From assembly GCA_029531795.1 (NCBI GenBank), contig JAPEIS010000018.1, positions 310,001 through 374,000 on the forward strand: 64,000 nucleotides of DNA, written 5' to 3'. The notes beneath the pieces were generated by a model. It saw only the letters and a list, made by a program, of their open reading frames with translations, was not told the origin of the DNA and did not search any database. Source of the DNA: Sclerotinia nivalis (lineage: Eukaryota; Ascomycota; Leotiomycetes; Helotiales; Sclerotiniaceae). Numbering within the stretch: the first letter of the stretch is position 1; the number at the start of each line of letters is the position of its first letter. The position numbers and the translations under genes were made by a program. This document shows positions 37,360 to 49,293 of this stretch, in pieces.

Positions 37360-40314
37360 ATTTGCTTCATCTAGTGGTGCTTGGCTTCTTCAGTCAAGCG
37401 CTTGTGGATGGTAGAGGTAATTGAAGGGTAGAATTCTGCTTTGTCGAGCTGCAGGATAAAGGTTACAAGAGCGAAGCTAGTTAATTTATACCTTCGAAAG
37501 GCAGTCGAAATAAGCATCAAACTATCTGTATCCTCTGCCGAGCTGTGCAACTTTAGACAACTGCACTTGTTGTTGCAACGGATGATTCCAAGGTTACAAT
37601 ACAAAAGGGCCACCAAAGTTCCATCACAAAAAGACGACCAAAGTTCCAACAGTTGGGTCAGCACTGCCCAGATGCAAAGATAAGCACGAGGAAACTTAGT
37701 CCCAAGATTATTAAACGGTTTGATTGATTGAATAATTCCCGAATGGTGTTCCTGTGGGGGCCAAACATTCTGGTTCGAACAACACCATTCCAGTAACCTT
37801 ACAGCAATCCTCTAGCTCATCGACAAGTTGCCAATGGCTTGCTGTCAACTTATCTCTTTGCTTTGATATTAGAAGGAAAAAAACCCCCCCTACTGTTAAA
37901 ATCTTCTTATCCCATCTGTACGTTTTATCTAAATGCGAATCTTTTTGGTTTTCAGTATGGCGATTTCAGTATCAGATCTTTCCTTATTTAATTCGATTTG
38001 CTACATATTTTCAATATGTTCTTCAAAGTGTATCAAACTTCTTTACCATCGTTTCAATCATGTCCTCTTCACTATGATCGATAAACCAAATCAGATGTAT
38101 CGTCGCTTGTATTAGTAGATATAGATGATTCAGATGGACATTCTGATGGTGGATCGGGCTGAAGGTAAGAACTCTTACCTTCAAAATGTGTTTGGATGGA
38201 GAGTGCTCGAGATAGGATTCAGTATTGCTTATGGTCTTGTATCATCATGTTAGAACAAAGTTCGCTTGTTACTGTTTTATAGGTCACATATCGCTATCAC
38301 TCCCACCATCAATTTCGGACTGATATCGCCACTTTGGCACTTTCTACCTCCCTACTATTCATTATTTTCTTCCTCCCTCACAACCCCACATCTATAACAC
38401 TATGCTGCTGGAGAAAGTATGGAGATCCACTCAAGCTCTTCAGGGTCGTCATAGCCGGAATCCCTCTGGTCTCGATGGCGAATGCGATGACTCGATTAAG
38501 TACTCGAGTAGTCCAATGAGGAGATAGGGGACCACCTATTGAGAAATTCGCTTGCTTGTCTAGATTTGTTTTCTAGTATTAGAGTACCCTTTGCTTGGTC
38601 AGGAGATTGTTTTGTCGTCCTAATCAAGAGTATTTATATCTTGAGTGTTATAGCCCTTTTGTAATCATTCTGTTAAGGCTTTTTGATATAAACGAGGATC
38701 AAGGATTATCTTAATTAATGAAGAATCATTATCATATATTCTCAGTGAAACTATCTTATCCTCCCAAAATTAATTTTGTTCTCCAGGCTTGAGTCCTCTT
38801 TGTTTTCCCTTACGATCATACTAGATGATATAGAAATATCAATATTATAATCATCATCACAATATTTTCTTTATCGCAATACTCTATATAGAAGAATATC
38901 AACCATTATCACTCTAGTAGGTAAAAAAAAATCTCAGCATCTTGATATTCACATGCATACCTCAAAGTTCCGAGCCTGAATCATCACCATTATCTGTTGT
39001 CTGGGTATCGTCAAATAATCTTCCATTTGGCACAATATGCTGCTCTCCGCGGGGAAAGCTATGCTTCTGAGCTGTTGCCCTCTTGGAACGCGGAGCTGTG
39101 GGTATTTAGATATAATGGATAGGTTCAAAAGAGATCATTTTGAGAGTATAAAAGTAATTGATTGATAATACTTCGGAAGCTTTTTGTTCTCTCTGGGTAA
39201 TACAAGCAAGTCAAACTGCTCTGATGAATACTCTGATGAAAAATAGAGAAAAAGAAAGTACATAGGAACAGCGGAAACGAAGGGTTCAATACGTCTCTCC
39301 TGCAGGCAATTGCAAGCTACCCAGTAGAACAAAGTCTCTACAACTTCCCGCGCGCTCCTCATCATGCACTCGCTCATCCCATCCTAGGACTTTTCTCCCC
39401 TCTCCAGCATACGGGTTATAACCAACGGATAGTCCCATTGCAGAAATAACTGTAGCTCCAAACGAACCATATCCAGGCAGAAATATATAAATCAAGCATA
39501 TCGCACCGCCAATTTACTTCTCTAACCTAAATCAGAATATACCTATCCTATCCTATTTACATAATAATAATAATACCAGATAGTTAAAGCTTCTCCAAAG
39601 GTGCTCTTACATCCCTTCTATCCAAAACATCCATATCTATCCGGATCCATATAGCTTAAGCTCTCAAATCGCCGATATTTAGCAGTCCATTTTAGATTAC
39701 AATGGATTAAATAAAAAGCAACCTATCTCATCATAAATCAATCCAAATCAAAATAAATACCATTTATCATTCATCTTGTAATACAGAAAACTTGTCTAAT
39801 TTCTCTCGTTTTATACTGAAGTGATTCGCAACACGGTTGAACAAATAAATAGGTATATAACCATCAATCATGAGGCATTTTGCAATTGAACGATACATAA
39901 TAAAGGGCCAAAAAACCCCAAACAAACACATTATTACGAGCGCTATAGAGAGTATGATCGAGAGTATCATGCAATTGATAAGAAGATGAATTGGACTTCG
40001 TTATAAACCTCAATATATAAGATCTTACTTTAGTTCGTATCATCAAAATCATTTAATTGATTGCCATTCCGAGAAATTAATATTTGTTGAATTTGAAGTA
40101 GTAATTTGATTTTGATTGCTGGGAGCGTTGACTGAGATTATATTGAATATGTATATATATACACATCTATATATTCAACTACATATAGAGAAAATAAAAA
40201 AAGAGAAGAAATGAAGAAAATAATCCATTGAATATCTTATCATATCATATACTATCATTTGTATCTTCATCTTCATCAATTTATATCTTCATCAATTTAT
40301 ATCTTCTCATATAC
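37360..40314. other. Gene-poor AT-rich region
   Basis: About 3 kb with no supported gene. Small ATG frames (37933-38115, 38402-38524) have no family resemblance. The minus frame ending at 37371 has a coding-like last 25 codons after a good acceptor (37448), but no compatible upstream exon was found. A homopolymer A/C run lies near 37880. tRNA-like clover leaves were not recognised by eye. Confidence 0.4.
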
Positions 40315-40428
40315 ACATCAACATCAACATCAACATCAACATCAACATCAACATCAACATCAACATCAACATCAACATCAACATCAACATCAACATCAAC
40401 ATCAACATCAACATCAACATCAACATCA
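40315..40428. repeat. Hexanucleotide microsatellite (ACATCA)19
   Basis: Nineteen uninterrupted copies of ACATCA (114 bp). The perfect array suggests recent slippage. Its six-frame translations are artefactual dipeptide repeats (Thr-Ser, His-Gln, Asp-Val), not proteins. Confidence 0.97.
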
Positions 40429-40451
40429 GTATAAAATTCTATCCTATTCCT

Positions 40452-40534
40452 AATATATATATATATATATATAAGAACCCCCAATCCCCAATCCCCAATC
40501 CCCAATCCCCAATCCCCAATCCTCAATCCTCAAT
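40452..40534. repeat. AT dinucleotide run followed by (CCCCAAT)6 heptamer array
   Basis: A TA run (about 40452-40472) is followed by six perfect CCCCAAT units (40479-40520) and two CCTCAAT variants (to 40534). The minus strand has six GGGG runs separated by ATT, a strong G-quadruplex consensus. It is not the usual fungal telomere repeat TTAGGG. Confidence 0.95.
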
Positions 40535-41100
40535 CCCCAAATCCAAAAGCATAAATATAAAACAGAAAATATAATTCAAAGAACTCCTTCAACACCCACC
40601 CAGCCCATAAATTATCAGAGATGAAGTGAATTTTCCTTTCTGGATTTTCCTTTGCAACTTCAGAAAACAAGTAAGCGAGTAAGCAAGTAAGTAAGTAACC
40701 AAGTGAATTTGAAATTTTGAAAAAGTAAAAGAGGTATTGTATCCTAAAGATAGATGGAAAAGTTAATTTTGGAGCCAGTATCCTTAGAAACCAATTCAAT
40801 GAACTAAACTAGGCAAATCAACCAAATCATCCAATCCAAATCAAATCGAATCAAATCATATCATATCCTTCCATTTCATACTTTTTAGCTATCCATCCAT
40901 CAATCATCCATCGTTCGCCTGCCTTGCATTGCCTTGCATTCGTTGCGTTGCGTTGCCTTCTTTCTTTTTGATACCATCGAAAAATCAAAAACCAAAATCA
41001 AAGATCAATAAAAAGGAAAATACATGCATGCAAATAAGCAGAGGATAAAAAAGAGTTAGCGGTATATCAATTTGTGTACTAGAACCCCAAGAAAACAAAT
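40535..41100. other. 3' flank of the peroxiredoxin gene
   Basis: AT-rich with small direct repeats: AAGTAAGC/AAGTAAGT near 40670-40700, ATCAAATC near 40830-40865 and TTGCATTGCC near 40920-40960. No gene. Confidence 0.45.
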
Positions 41101-42326
41101 TTAAGCTGAAGTCTCAGTAGTTGAAGCCTCAGCAGCTTTAGTCTCAGAATCATTGCTATCGAGTTTCTCGGCAGTATCGGCTACATCGGCTGCTACATTT
41201 GCTTTGGCGATGTCTTCTTTGGAGGCGGATGAGTTGGTACCGTTGATACCATTTGTTTCCGGGGCTGTTGATTCTTCGGTTTTCTTTTCCTCTTCCTCAG
41301 GTTTAGCTTCTTCGGTTGCTTTTCCAAGTGCAACTTCTTTCTCAATTTCAGTCTCCTTCTCAGTCTCTCCTTCAATAACTTCAGGAGCAGCTTCAGCTTC
41401 AACTTCCTTTTCTTCTCCCTCTCCCTCAGGAACACCAATTAATTTCTCCACTACCTCAAGTGTACCCTTTGGGCTACCAGCTTGAGCAGCTAATACCTTT
41501 CCCGATTTATCAATGATGAATACACCTCTAGTAACACTATTTCCCTTCTTTAGTCCAATGGCACTAATAAGAGAAGTGCTAGTATCGCAAAGAAGTGTGT
41601 AGGGAAGTTTTTGCTTGGTTTTGAATGCGGTATTTGCTTTGGGGTTATCTTTTGAGAGACCGTGGATGGAATAGCCGGTTGGTGATAGAGAGGCGTGGGA
41701 GTCGCGGAAGGCACAGGCTTGAATTGTACCTGTTATTTATGGGTTAGTTGATATGAAGAATAAGATGAGAAAGATTTTCATTGAGATTGAGATCGGAATT
41801 GTCAAAGGAAAGATAGGTAGGTAACCTTACATCCTGGCGTAGAAGCTTTCGGGTAAGTAAAAAGAACAACACCATTCTTACTTGCATCAACAAGTTTCTT
41901 AAGTGTAGTCTTTTCACCATCATTTGTTTCAATTTCTCCACCGAATCCTTCAAGATCGATGGTTTCACCAACCTCAACCTTTGTTGCTGCTGCTGTTGTT
42001 GCAACTTTCGCAGGAGCAGCAACAGCTTCAGGAACAGGTTCAGGAGCTACAATCGGAGCCTCAGCTGGAGCTTCAACTGGCTCTTCAGCAGGAGCTTCAG
42101 CCTTAGATTTAGATTTAGATTTAGATTTAGCTTTAGATCCATTTGCTTTTGGTGCTGGTGGTGCTGCTTCGGTCTTTGATGATTTAGTAGCTTTAGGTTC
42201 AACAGCTTTCTTAACAGTTTCTTTAACTTTCGCGACGGTCTTTGCGACACCTGACTTCTTTTTTGCAGGAGGAGCTGCAGCTGGTGGTTCAGCCGGTGCT
42301 GGACGTTTTCTCAATGTGACGGGCAT
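41101..42326 (-). CDS. Peroxiredoxin of the BCP/PrxQ (Dot5) type with long tails
   Basis: Thiol peroxidase, probably nuclear. Exons 42326-41831 and 41729-41101 give 374 residues. The intron splits the peroxidatic Cys codon (T, then GT), and the joined motif is TPGCTIQACAFRD with Cys166 peroxidatic and Cys171 the likely resolving residue, as in bacterioferritin-comigratory proteins and yeast Dot5. Before the about 150-residue fold lies a basic Ala/Pro/Lys-rich segment of about 115 residues (RKRP start, PPAKKKSG, a KSKSKSK run), suited to nuclear import or DNA contact. After it comes a Glu/Ala-rich acidic tail of about 115 residues. Yeast Dot5 is about 215 residues, so the tails are notable. 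The upstream region carries ATCA microsatellites. Confidence 0.9.
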
Positions 42327-44747
42327 GATTGCGTGTTGTGAGTGAGCTTTATTTGATGGAAAATGGAGGTAATGAAGATTGTTGTTGTTGATGATGAGGT
42401 TGATTGTCGCAATTGATGGGTTGCGATAAAGAGGAGTGAGTGATCTTTATTGAGGTAGCACGGAGATGGATGGTTAAATGGAATACCGAATTCACTTAGA
42501 GATGATAGGCAGGAGATAATTTTCTTTTCAAGAAAAGAAGGAGATGAAAAAAGTTGAAGTGTTAAAAATGAAGGAAATGTTAGATTATAAGCTGAGCGAG
42601 TGATCGATCAATCAATCAATCAACCAATCAACCAATCAACCAATCAACCAATCAATCAAATCGATCAATCAATCAATCAAATCAATCAATCAATCGTGGA
42701 ATAATTCTCCTCGCTCATTCTCCAGCCACGGGCTCTGGTTACCTTTCGTACCGTGCAAAACAGACAAGGTCAGGGGAATGATTACTCCGTATTTTTGATG
42801 CACTGCAGTTTTGGTGTGTGATCCGCTGTCGGCCGCTTCAGATATTTTGGGGGCACTGGCACATTGACATTGGCATATTTGGAAAGTTTTTGCACAAAAT
42901 GCTGGAGATTGGTTGTTCGGTATTTGGGAAGTCTAAAGATTATCTGGCAAATAGGATGGTTATCCACGAATTGAGTAGCTCAAAATAGTGAAGCGAGAGA
43001 ATCAACAAGGTCGGGGAAGTTGTGGGAATATAGTAAGAATTGTGGAGTGGAAGGTTGTTGATTCCTCTTCGAGGGAGGTGGGCAGAAGGAGAGGTTCATA
43101 ACTTAGTAGCTGGGATCTAAGTACTTCAATGACATTCTCATCTCGGTGACATGAATGAAATCCTTGGGAAACAGCTCAAATGTATAGCCTATACGGAGTA
43201 TTTGAAGATGGGTAATAGTATATAGCTTTGAATGATATAATTATAATTCGAACATTGCGATTGGGATTAATATTCCAAAGTATTTTATCATAACATACGA
43301 GATGAATGTTTATAAATGTGCTTGAATAATCCAACAAAATAGTCGTAGAGTCTGCCGTTAGTTGATGTCTTCTTACACATGTACGCACACACTTTAACAC
43401 ATCAGGTGAAGCTCCAAGGGAAATTCTATAGTTGTGCTCCGAGGATATATTATAATGTTGTAGTCCAAAAACGGTAGATCAATCAATCAATAAATCAATC
43501 AATCAATCAATCAATACAAGATAATCAATCATACCTAAATATGGTGACCTCGGGAATCTGTGTTGATTCATTGACCTTTTACTCCTTTGTTCCATACTTA
43601 GACCATGAGATTAATGTATCGAGAATCTCCAAGGCTCAAACCCCAAGACTAATCCCAATCCCCCAAGACCCCAGGACAGCCTAGATGAAGCGTAACGGGA
43701 GCCCCGTAGTGACTACCATAGCTTATAGCTTATAAGGAACAGAGTACACACGGCAAGCAAGCTTCAGGGGCTTGAGTTCTAATGGTAGTGTACCGTAAAG
43801 TTTCTCTTTGAGTAAAGCTTTCCATGATTTGATTTCTAGAGCTACGGTATTGGCACTGACAATAATTGTGTATGTGCGGATGATATCCCGAGTTGTTCCA
43901 CTGTTTTTTTAATCTGGCCAAGAGGCTGGAAGGAAACTTTAATGTTGGAAAATCGAGACCTTGAGGGAAAGTGGAATATATTTAACCTTACCATTATCCC
44001 AAATTGATGAGAAACTCGGATCCTTTGGAATTTCCATATGATTTACGGAGTACTGTGTACTGTGTATGTCTTAGATGATTATAATGGTGATGATTCAGAT
44101 GATGCAAGTTGATTCATCAAATTCATCAAATTCGTCCATTCACCAATATAAATTAATGATAAACCATTCAAATACCTCGATAAGTAATAAATTCTACAAT
44201 TGTCTAGAAATCTCTCATTAAGAACATCATAAAATAAAATACCATTCGTCCGGCCATCGGAGAAACAAATGCCTAGGTTAGAAGCTTTTGAAGATCTTGT
44301 TTGGAATTTCATTCTATCAACAAATCAAATCATCGGGGAAAAGGGTAAGCAAAACACCGAGCGAAGCCTTTGGAGGCGAAATTTTTGGATTTTCACAAGC
44401 CAAAAAATTTCATGTCCGCCAAGAACAAATCCGAATTGGATCCGACCCTTTATCTTTTAACGAAAAAAGATTCCTATCTTACTAAATTGATACATTCTTA
44501 TATCTTTCTTCCCCCCCTCCTTGATTACTACATTACCTACTACTTCTCGTAATCATATTATCATAAGTATCATAGATTGTTTACGATACAATAGATATAC
44601 AATTCAATAAAATCAGAGTTCATCTATAGACTCAAATCTCTCTCGATCAATTAATTACTCATCGATTGCAACATCAACCCCCACGATTATAAAAGAAGGG
44701 TCCAAAACTACTTCTTCCACAAACAAACAACGAGCACACGATCAAAA
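42327..44747. other. Repeat-rich 2.4-kb intergenic region
   Basis: Lies between the divergently transcribed peroxiredoxin and Ups genes. Two ATCA-type microsatellites (42603-42695 and about 43470-43515) and three exact TACGGAGTA sites (42783-42791, 43192-43200, 44044-44052) were seen. No supported ORF. Confidence 0.55.
42603..42695. repeat. Compound (ATCA)n/(ACCA) microsatellite
   Basis: Tetranucleotide array of ATCA units mixed with AACC-containing variants and ATCG ends, about 270 bp upstream of the peroxiredoxin start codon. A shorter sister array of the same unit is at about 43470-43515. Confidence 0.93.
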
Positions 44748-45381
44748 ATGAAGGTCTTTTCTAGCGATTGCAAATTCGATTATTCGTGGGAAGAAGTCTC
44801 GACTGCAAATTGGAGAAAATATTGTCCATGGAATGAAAAATCAACTCATGTTATTGCCGTCGATACATTATCGCGATATGTAGATGCCGAGACTGGAATT
44901 GTATGTTTTTTTTTTCATGACTCCTATTCCTATTTCTATACTTGAAGATATACTAACACTCTTCAAGCTTCGAACAGAACGTTTAATAACCTGCAAACAA
45001 ACCGCACCAAAATGGCTTCAATCACTCATGGGAGGCAAAGATACATCCCACGTTTTCGAAACCTCATATGTTGATCCTGTTACCAAAAAAGTAACCATGA
45101 CATCTACAAATCTTACTTTTTCCAACATAGTCAATGTACAAGAAACGGTGGTTTATAAACCTTTATCGGCAAATACAACACAATTTGTGCAAACGGCACA
45201 GATAACCGCGTTATGTGGTGGATGGCAAAAAGTGAAGAATGCGGTTGAAGACGCAACGGTTACGGCTTTTTCAGAGAATGCGAGGAAGGGAAAGGAGGGT
45301 TTTGAGGCCGTGTTGGCTATGAGTAGGAGGGTTTTTAGTGAGGAAAAAATGAGACAGCAACAGGCGGCTACTGTTGTATGA
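44748..45381 (+). CDS. PRELI/MSF1-domain protein, Ups family
   Basis: Predicted lipid-transfer protein of the mitochondrial intermembrane space, carrying phosphatidic acid or phosphatidylserine between membranes with an Mdm35-type partner. Exons 44748-44900 and 44968-45381 give 188 residues, the normal size. It starts [39 protein letters not shown], the typical PRELI N-terminus; [11 protein letters not shown] follows the intron exactly as in the family. The later [14 protein letters not shown] and [20 protein letters not shown] segments also fit. Which of Ups1, Ups2 or Ups3 it matches is undecided. Confidence 0.92.
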
Positions 45382-46758
45382 GGCTTTTATCTTTGAGAGG
45401 GTAAAATCTCCTTGAGGATACTTCAGTTCAGTCTGATATACTCGAAAGATCCTTTTAAAAGCATCTTAGTTATCACGACTCGATTGATCCTCTTCCTCTC
45501 CACTTCCATCTTCCCCGCTCGATTTATTTCTACAGTCCGCGATTAGCGAATCCACACACAACATCACATCAGGACGCATCAACAGGAGTTTGGATTCAAA
45601 TCTTCAATTTTTACAGGTCCGGTATACAAAAAAGTCCACTTTGGAGTTTCATGGTTTCTGGTCTATTTTAAGCGCGGCGTTAAAAAGGGTTTCTAAAGAT
45701 AAAAATAGATGGGGTTGGGTTTTGCCTCTACTTACAAAGACTCTGGTCTTTTTGATGGGAACAAACATTACTGCGTTTGATGTTCAAAGACTTCTTCTTT
45801 CTCAACGCTGTTGTGGGTTTTTGTTACAATACAGATACCCCTTTTTTCTCTTTGATTTGATTTGACTTTGAAGGCTTGAAGACTGGATTGGAAGATAGAT
45901 GGATGATGGAATAAGCTAGGGTTCGCAGTTGGTGCGTGCGGATACCTGAGACTAGATGAAGTAGTTGATTGATAGAATGAGAGTGAAGGAGGATGAAAAT
46001 ATTAGATTTTATATCATATACTATACTACACCATATGAAATGATGAATGAAATATGAAATACTGGTGGTTTATATATGAAGTGAGTTATCTTCATGTGCT
46101 CTTTTATACATCAATACCTGGAGAAGGAGAAGGAGAAGGAGAAGAGGAGATGCGTTTTTGATCATTTTATTTCAAGATATAACATATAAAATATCAAAAT
46201 CGAATATGCTGCTCGGTTATTGTTCGAGAGACTTTCTAAATGTTGATTGATGTTCATGAGTAAGTGTAAAAGGATATATATATATATCCCAACTATCATC
46301 ATCTATCCTCCGTTCCTACTAGGTTTTTCCATGACAGTTCCTATCCTTTCCCTCTGCTCATCGATTTGCATAACCCCAAGGTGCATTCATGCCTACCAAT
46401 CCGATATCAATCAGCTGTGAAAGATTTAAGATTCGACAGAAAGGTCACAGGGAGCTTGGCATGGGAGTATTGAGATATATCACTCGTCCTTTCCCAAGTG
46501 GCGGCCTCGCTTTAGAACTTGTTATTGCTGACGGGACTCGTATTAACTTGAGCCTGAAGGTACAAATGACGCTTGAAGAGGTTTGAATAAGATATGCTCC
46601 AGAAGTGCTAATAGGTTCAGTGTTCGTTCGATGAGTTCAGGAAAATCATCTGTCTTGATGCTGGGATCTTGAATACCTCGAAGATCCATCGTTACAAGAA
46701 TGCAAAGGTCCTTTTGTATCCTCGTTCCATCCTTTACTCTCGAAATCCATCGCTGATA
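45382..46758. other. Intergenic region
   Basis: No firmly supported gene. A plus ATG frame 46389-46586 (65 residues, mixed composition) is possible but unsupported by splice or family signals. A short GGAGAA repeat lies at about 46120-46148. Confidence 0.4.
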
Positions 46759-47232
46759 TTATACACGCAGACCTTGAGGAATATCGAAAAGTGGTTTTAA
46801 CTTCTTGATGAGTAACCACTCTTCCATCATTACTAACATTACTTCTGCAGGTAGAGTTCTTTTAATGTGTCGACATTCTGTTTGTACTATTGTGTAGTAC
46901 TCGGATGATATGACGTTTATTAGAAATATTTTGATATTTGGCCGGCGTTGTGGTGTCCCCGTCCTTCTCATTTCATTCGCCAAGTTGGGTCTCTGGGGAT
47001 AGAACTGCGAGTATGGAGCCGATAAGGTAGTGATGCTTGGAGACTTTCTAAAATGAAGTAGGATGCCGTCTCGACGACGATTTCCACTAGAAGCGTGCGA
47101 ATATTGAAAGGACTCCAATGTAAGCTTCTCGCTTGAGTTCTGGCTCGAGATCCCTTGATCAGGAAGGAGGGTTAGAGGAGGAAGAGAATTTCTAGCCCCT
47201 TCCATTTCATTCTCTTTCCTCTCCTTTTCCAT
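46759..47232 (-). CDS. Hypothetical protein, 157 residues
   Basis: Uninterrupted frame with an ATG (MEKERKENEMEGARNSL). The N-terminal half is Ser/Pro/Arg-rich and probably disordered; the C-terminal half (IKIFLINVISSEYY, EVMLVMMEEWLLIKKLKPLF) is more hydrophobic and helical. No family was recognised. It lies same-strand, 120 bp downstream of the next gene. It may be a true orphan, one exon of a larger gene, or chance. Confidence 0.35.
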   Translation of the reverse strand: MEKERKENEMEGARNSLPPLTLLPDQGISSQNSSEKLTLESFQYSHASSGNRRRDGILLHFRKSPSITTLSAPYSQFYPQRPNLANEMRRTGTPQRRPNIKIFLINVISSEYYTIVQTECRHIKRTLPAEVMLVMMEEWLLIKKLKPLFDIPQGLRV

Positions 47233-47354
47233 CGTGTTGGAATCCGGGAAAGGAAATCTGACGAATGGTCGAAGATCACCGCCTCCCTATATCCTCTTTT
47301 CCGACATCCTCGATCTCTCATACCAATCATCAATATTCCTTAACATTGTAATCT

Positions 47355-47981
47355 TCAACAACAACCCACTACCTCATTCTTCCCCTCATCCTTTTCTCCC
47401 CGCTTCTCCCCCTCACCCTCCCTCAATCTCCCCTCACACCTCCTTCCATACCTTTCCACCGTCCCCCTAAAATCCTCCATCAAATCTTCCTGTCTCAATA
47501 CTCCCTCCACCAACCTCAACGCTTCCTCATATCTCTTATAAAAATACAATTCCTCAATCGCATAAAGAAATTGTGCTGTTTGTGGTTTACTGCGTGGGTT
47601 TAGGGGAAGAGGTGGGAGGGTTTTATGGATCTTTTTGAGGGGGGATGTCAGTTATTTACTTTTATTTTGTTTGAATTGGGGAGTTTGGGAGGGGGTATGA
47701 GGGGGTGGGTTTGTGGTTTGGAATTTGAGAGTGGATGAAGTGGGTGAGGTGGATGGGAGGATTTGGAGGAGGGTATGGGACGGGAGAGGAGAAGAGAGGA
47801 ATAAAAGACATACTTCACCACATTCAATCCTAGCCTTCCATTCACGTTTTACAGTCTGAAAAGACTCTTCGGATTGGAAATCACGGGGGACTTTTTGAAT
47901 GGTTTCAGGGACGGAGTCGGAATCGGTGGAGGAATCGCATTCGATTGCAAAGAGGGGGTTTTCTTCCGGAGTATCTGACAT
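47355..47981 (-). CDS. Uncharacterised small fungal protein, 147 residues
   Basis: Two exons, 47981-47814 and 47630-47355, joined in phase 0 across a 183-nt intron. An acidic start (MSDTPEENPLFAIECDSSTDSDSVPE) is followed by VKREWKARIECGE, and after the intron comes IHKTLPPLPLNPRSKPQTAQFL and a helical pair, AIEELYFYKRYEEALRLVEGVL, resembling a single TPR-like hairpin. The C-terminus is very charged (GEGEKRGEKDEGKNE). The join is convincing because it completes this hairpin. Function unknown. Confidence 0.7.
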
Positions 47982-48448
47982 TTTTGGGGGATACCGGAGG
48001 GGAAATGCAGGGAGATAGTTTGGGTGTGGATGGTGTGGTGGTTTGTGGGGGTGTATTCCTTTTTCTTTTCTTATTCGGCGATGGTAAGGAGATGTGAGGT
48101 AAAGCCTTGTGTATGAGCGATGCTAGATAGATGATATAGAGGTGAAGGTAAGTGTAAAAAGAATATTTCATTTCCTTATCGATAAGAAATTTGATGTCAC
48201 AATTACGCGTATCTGGAAGCGGGGCATTGAGGGGTGAAAGTAGTACGAGTACTGTCACATCAGATGCATATTGTTTCACCACGTTGATACCCGTAATAAT
48301 TCCATAGCAATTTTATATAATTACTCCACCTCTATTGTATCTCTGCTTTCATTGTTCGTCACTCATTTTTACTTGTATTCAGGCCCTTGACGTTTAAAGT
48401 TACATTGTGCAAAAGGATTTGAGATACTACATTACTGCATCCCTCAAA
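47982..48448. promoter_or_regulatory. Shared divergent promoter region
   Basis: 467 bp between the starts of the small minus-strand gene and the plus-strand P-loop kinase, so it should drive both. No motif is singled out. Confidence 0.5.
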
Positions 48449-49293
48449 ATGGAAGATCATGTAACGAGATTGACGGAGAAGGTTTGGGGTATATTACACG
48501 ATCAACTTCCTATGTCAATGTTGGCAGAGTTGAATGGGAGCTAACCAATCGGTTCAGAGAATTTCCAAACTATACCTCCTAATGCAAGATATCTCGTCGC
48601 CGTATCCGGGATTCCTGGCTCAGGTATTTACCTCTTCCCATCACCCCTCATCCCCATATCCCCAACTAACACCTCCTCTCCCCAGGAAAAACCACCCTCG
48701 CAGCAACCATAACCAAACGACTTAATGCCCTCCAAGAAAGCCACTCAAACAAAACTTCCCTCCCCCCAATCGCCGGTTTCATCCCCATGGACGGCTACCA
48801 CCTAACACGAGCCCAATTATCCGCCATGCCAGATCCAGCACACGCACACGCTCGACGAGGCGCCGAATTTACATTCGACGGCTCATCATTCCTATCTCTC
48901 ATCCAGAAAATCCGCGAACCACTTACTTCCTCCACCATCACAATCCACGCCCCTTCATTCGATCACGCGCTTAAGGATCCTAAAGCTAATGATATACCAA
49001 TTGAACCTACGACGCGCATATTAGTTTTTGAGGGGAATTATTTATCGTTGGATAAGGAACCGTGGAGGAGTGCTGCGAAATTGATGGATCAATTGTGGTT
49101 TGTGGATGTTGATTTTGAGGTTGCGAAGAAGAGGTTGATTCCGAGACATGTGAGGGCGGGGATTGCGGGGAATGAGGAGGAGGCGGAGAAGAGGGTTGTT
49201 GAGAATGATTTGGTTAATGGGGAGGAGATTGTTAAGGGGAGGATGGTGGTTCATGAGGTTATTGTTAGCACGGATGATGTAGCTTGGAAGTAG
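48449..49293 (+). CDS. P-loop kinase of the uridine kinase/phosphoribulokinase family (Yfh7-like)
   Basis: Small-molecule kinase of unknown substrate. Exons 48449-48488, 48558-48623 and 48686-49293 give 237 residues. The Walker A GIPGSGKT spans residues 31-38 and is itself split by intron 2. PMDGYH with the catalytic-type Asp, the RRGAEFTFD segment, VFEGNYL and DFEVAKKRLIPRHVRAGIA are typical of the fungal Yfh7/FrcK-like branch of this family. Intron 1 is inferred: the ATG frame would otherwise hit TAA at 48542, while the segment has a GCTAAC branch site, a TTCAG acceptor and a GTATAT donor that keep frame. Stop codons of this gene and the dihydrofolate synthase lie about 110 bp apart, tail to tail. 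Confidence 0.82.

Noticed and set aside
37371..37664. Upstream exon of the 2EXR gene or a separate small gene (minus strand)
   Set aside because: The last 25 codons look coding after a good acceptor, but no donor gives a compatible reading frame.
40315..40428. Possible CRISPR-like array
   Set aside because: The repeats are contiguous 6-bp units without spacers in a eukaryotic genome.
40228..40526. Open frames coding Thr-Ser, His-Gln and Asp-Val repeats
   Set aside because: They are translations of the (ACATCA)19 microsatellite with no unique sequence.
40479..40534. Telomere or internal telomeric repeat
   Set aside because: The unit is CCCCAAT, not CCCTAA, and unique sequence with genes lies on both sides.
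44269..44560. Overlapping short frames ahead of the Ups gene
   Set aside because: Three frames compete over the same AT-rich stretch and none has family or splice support.
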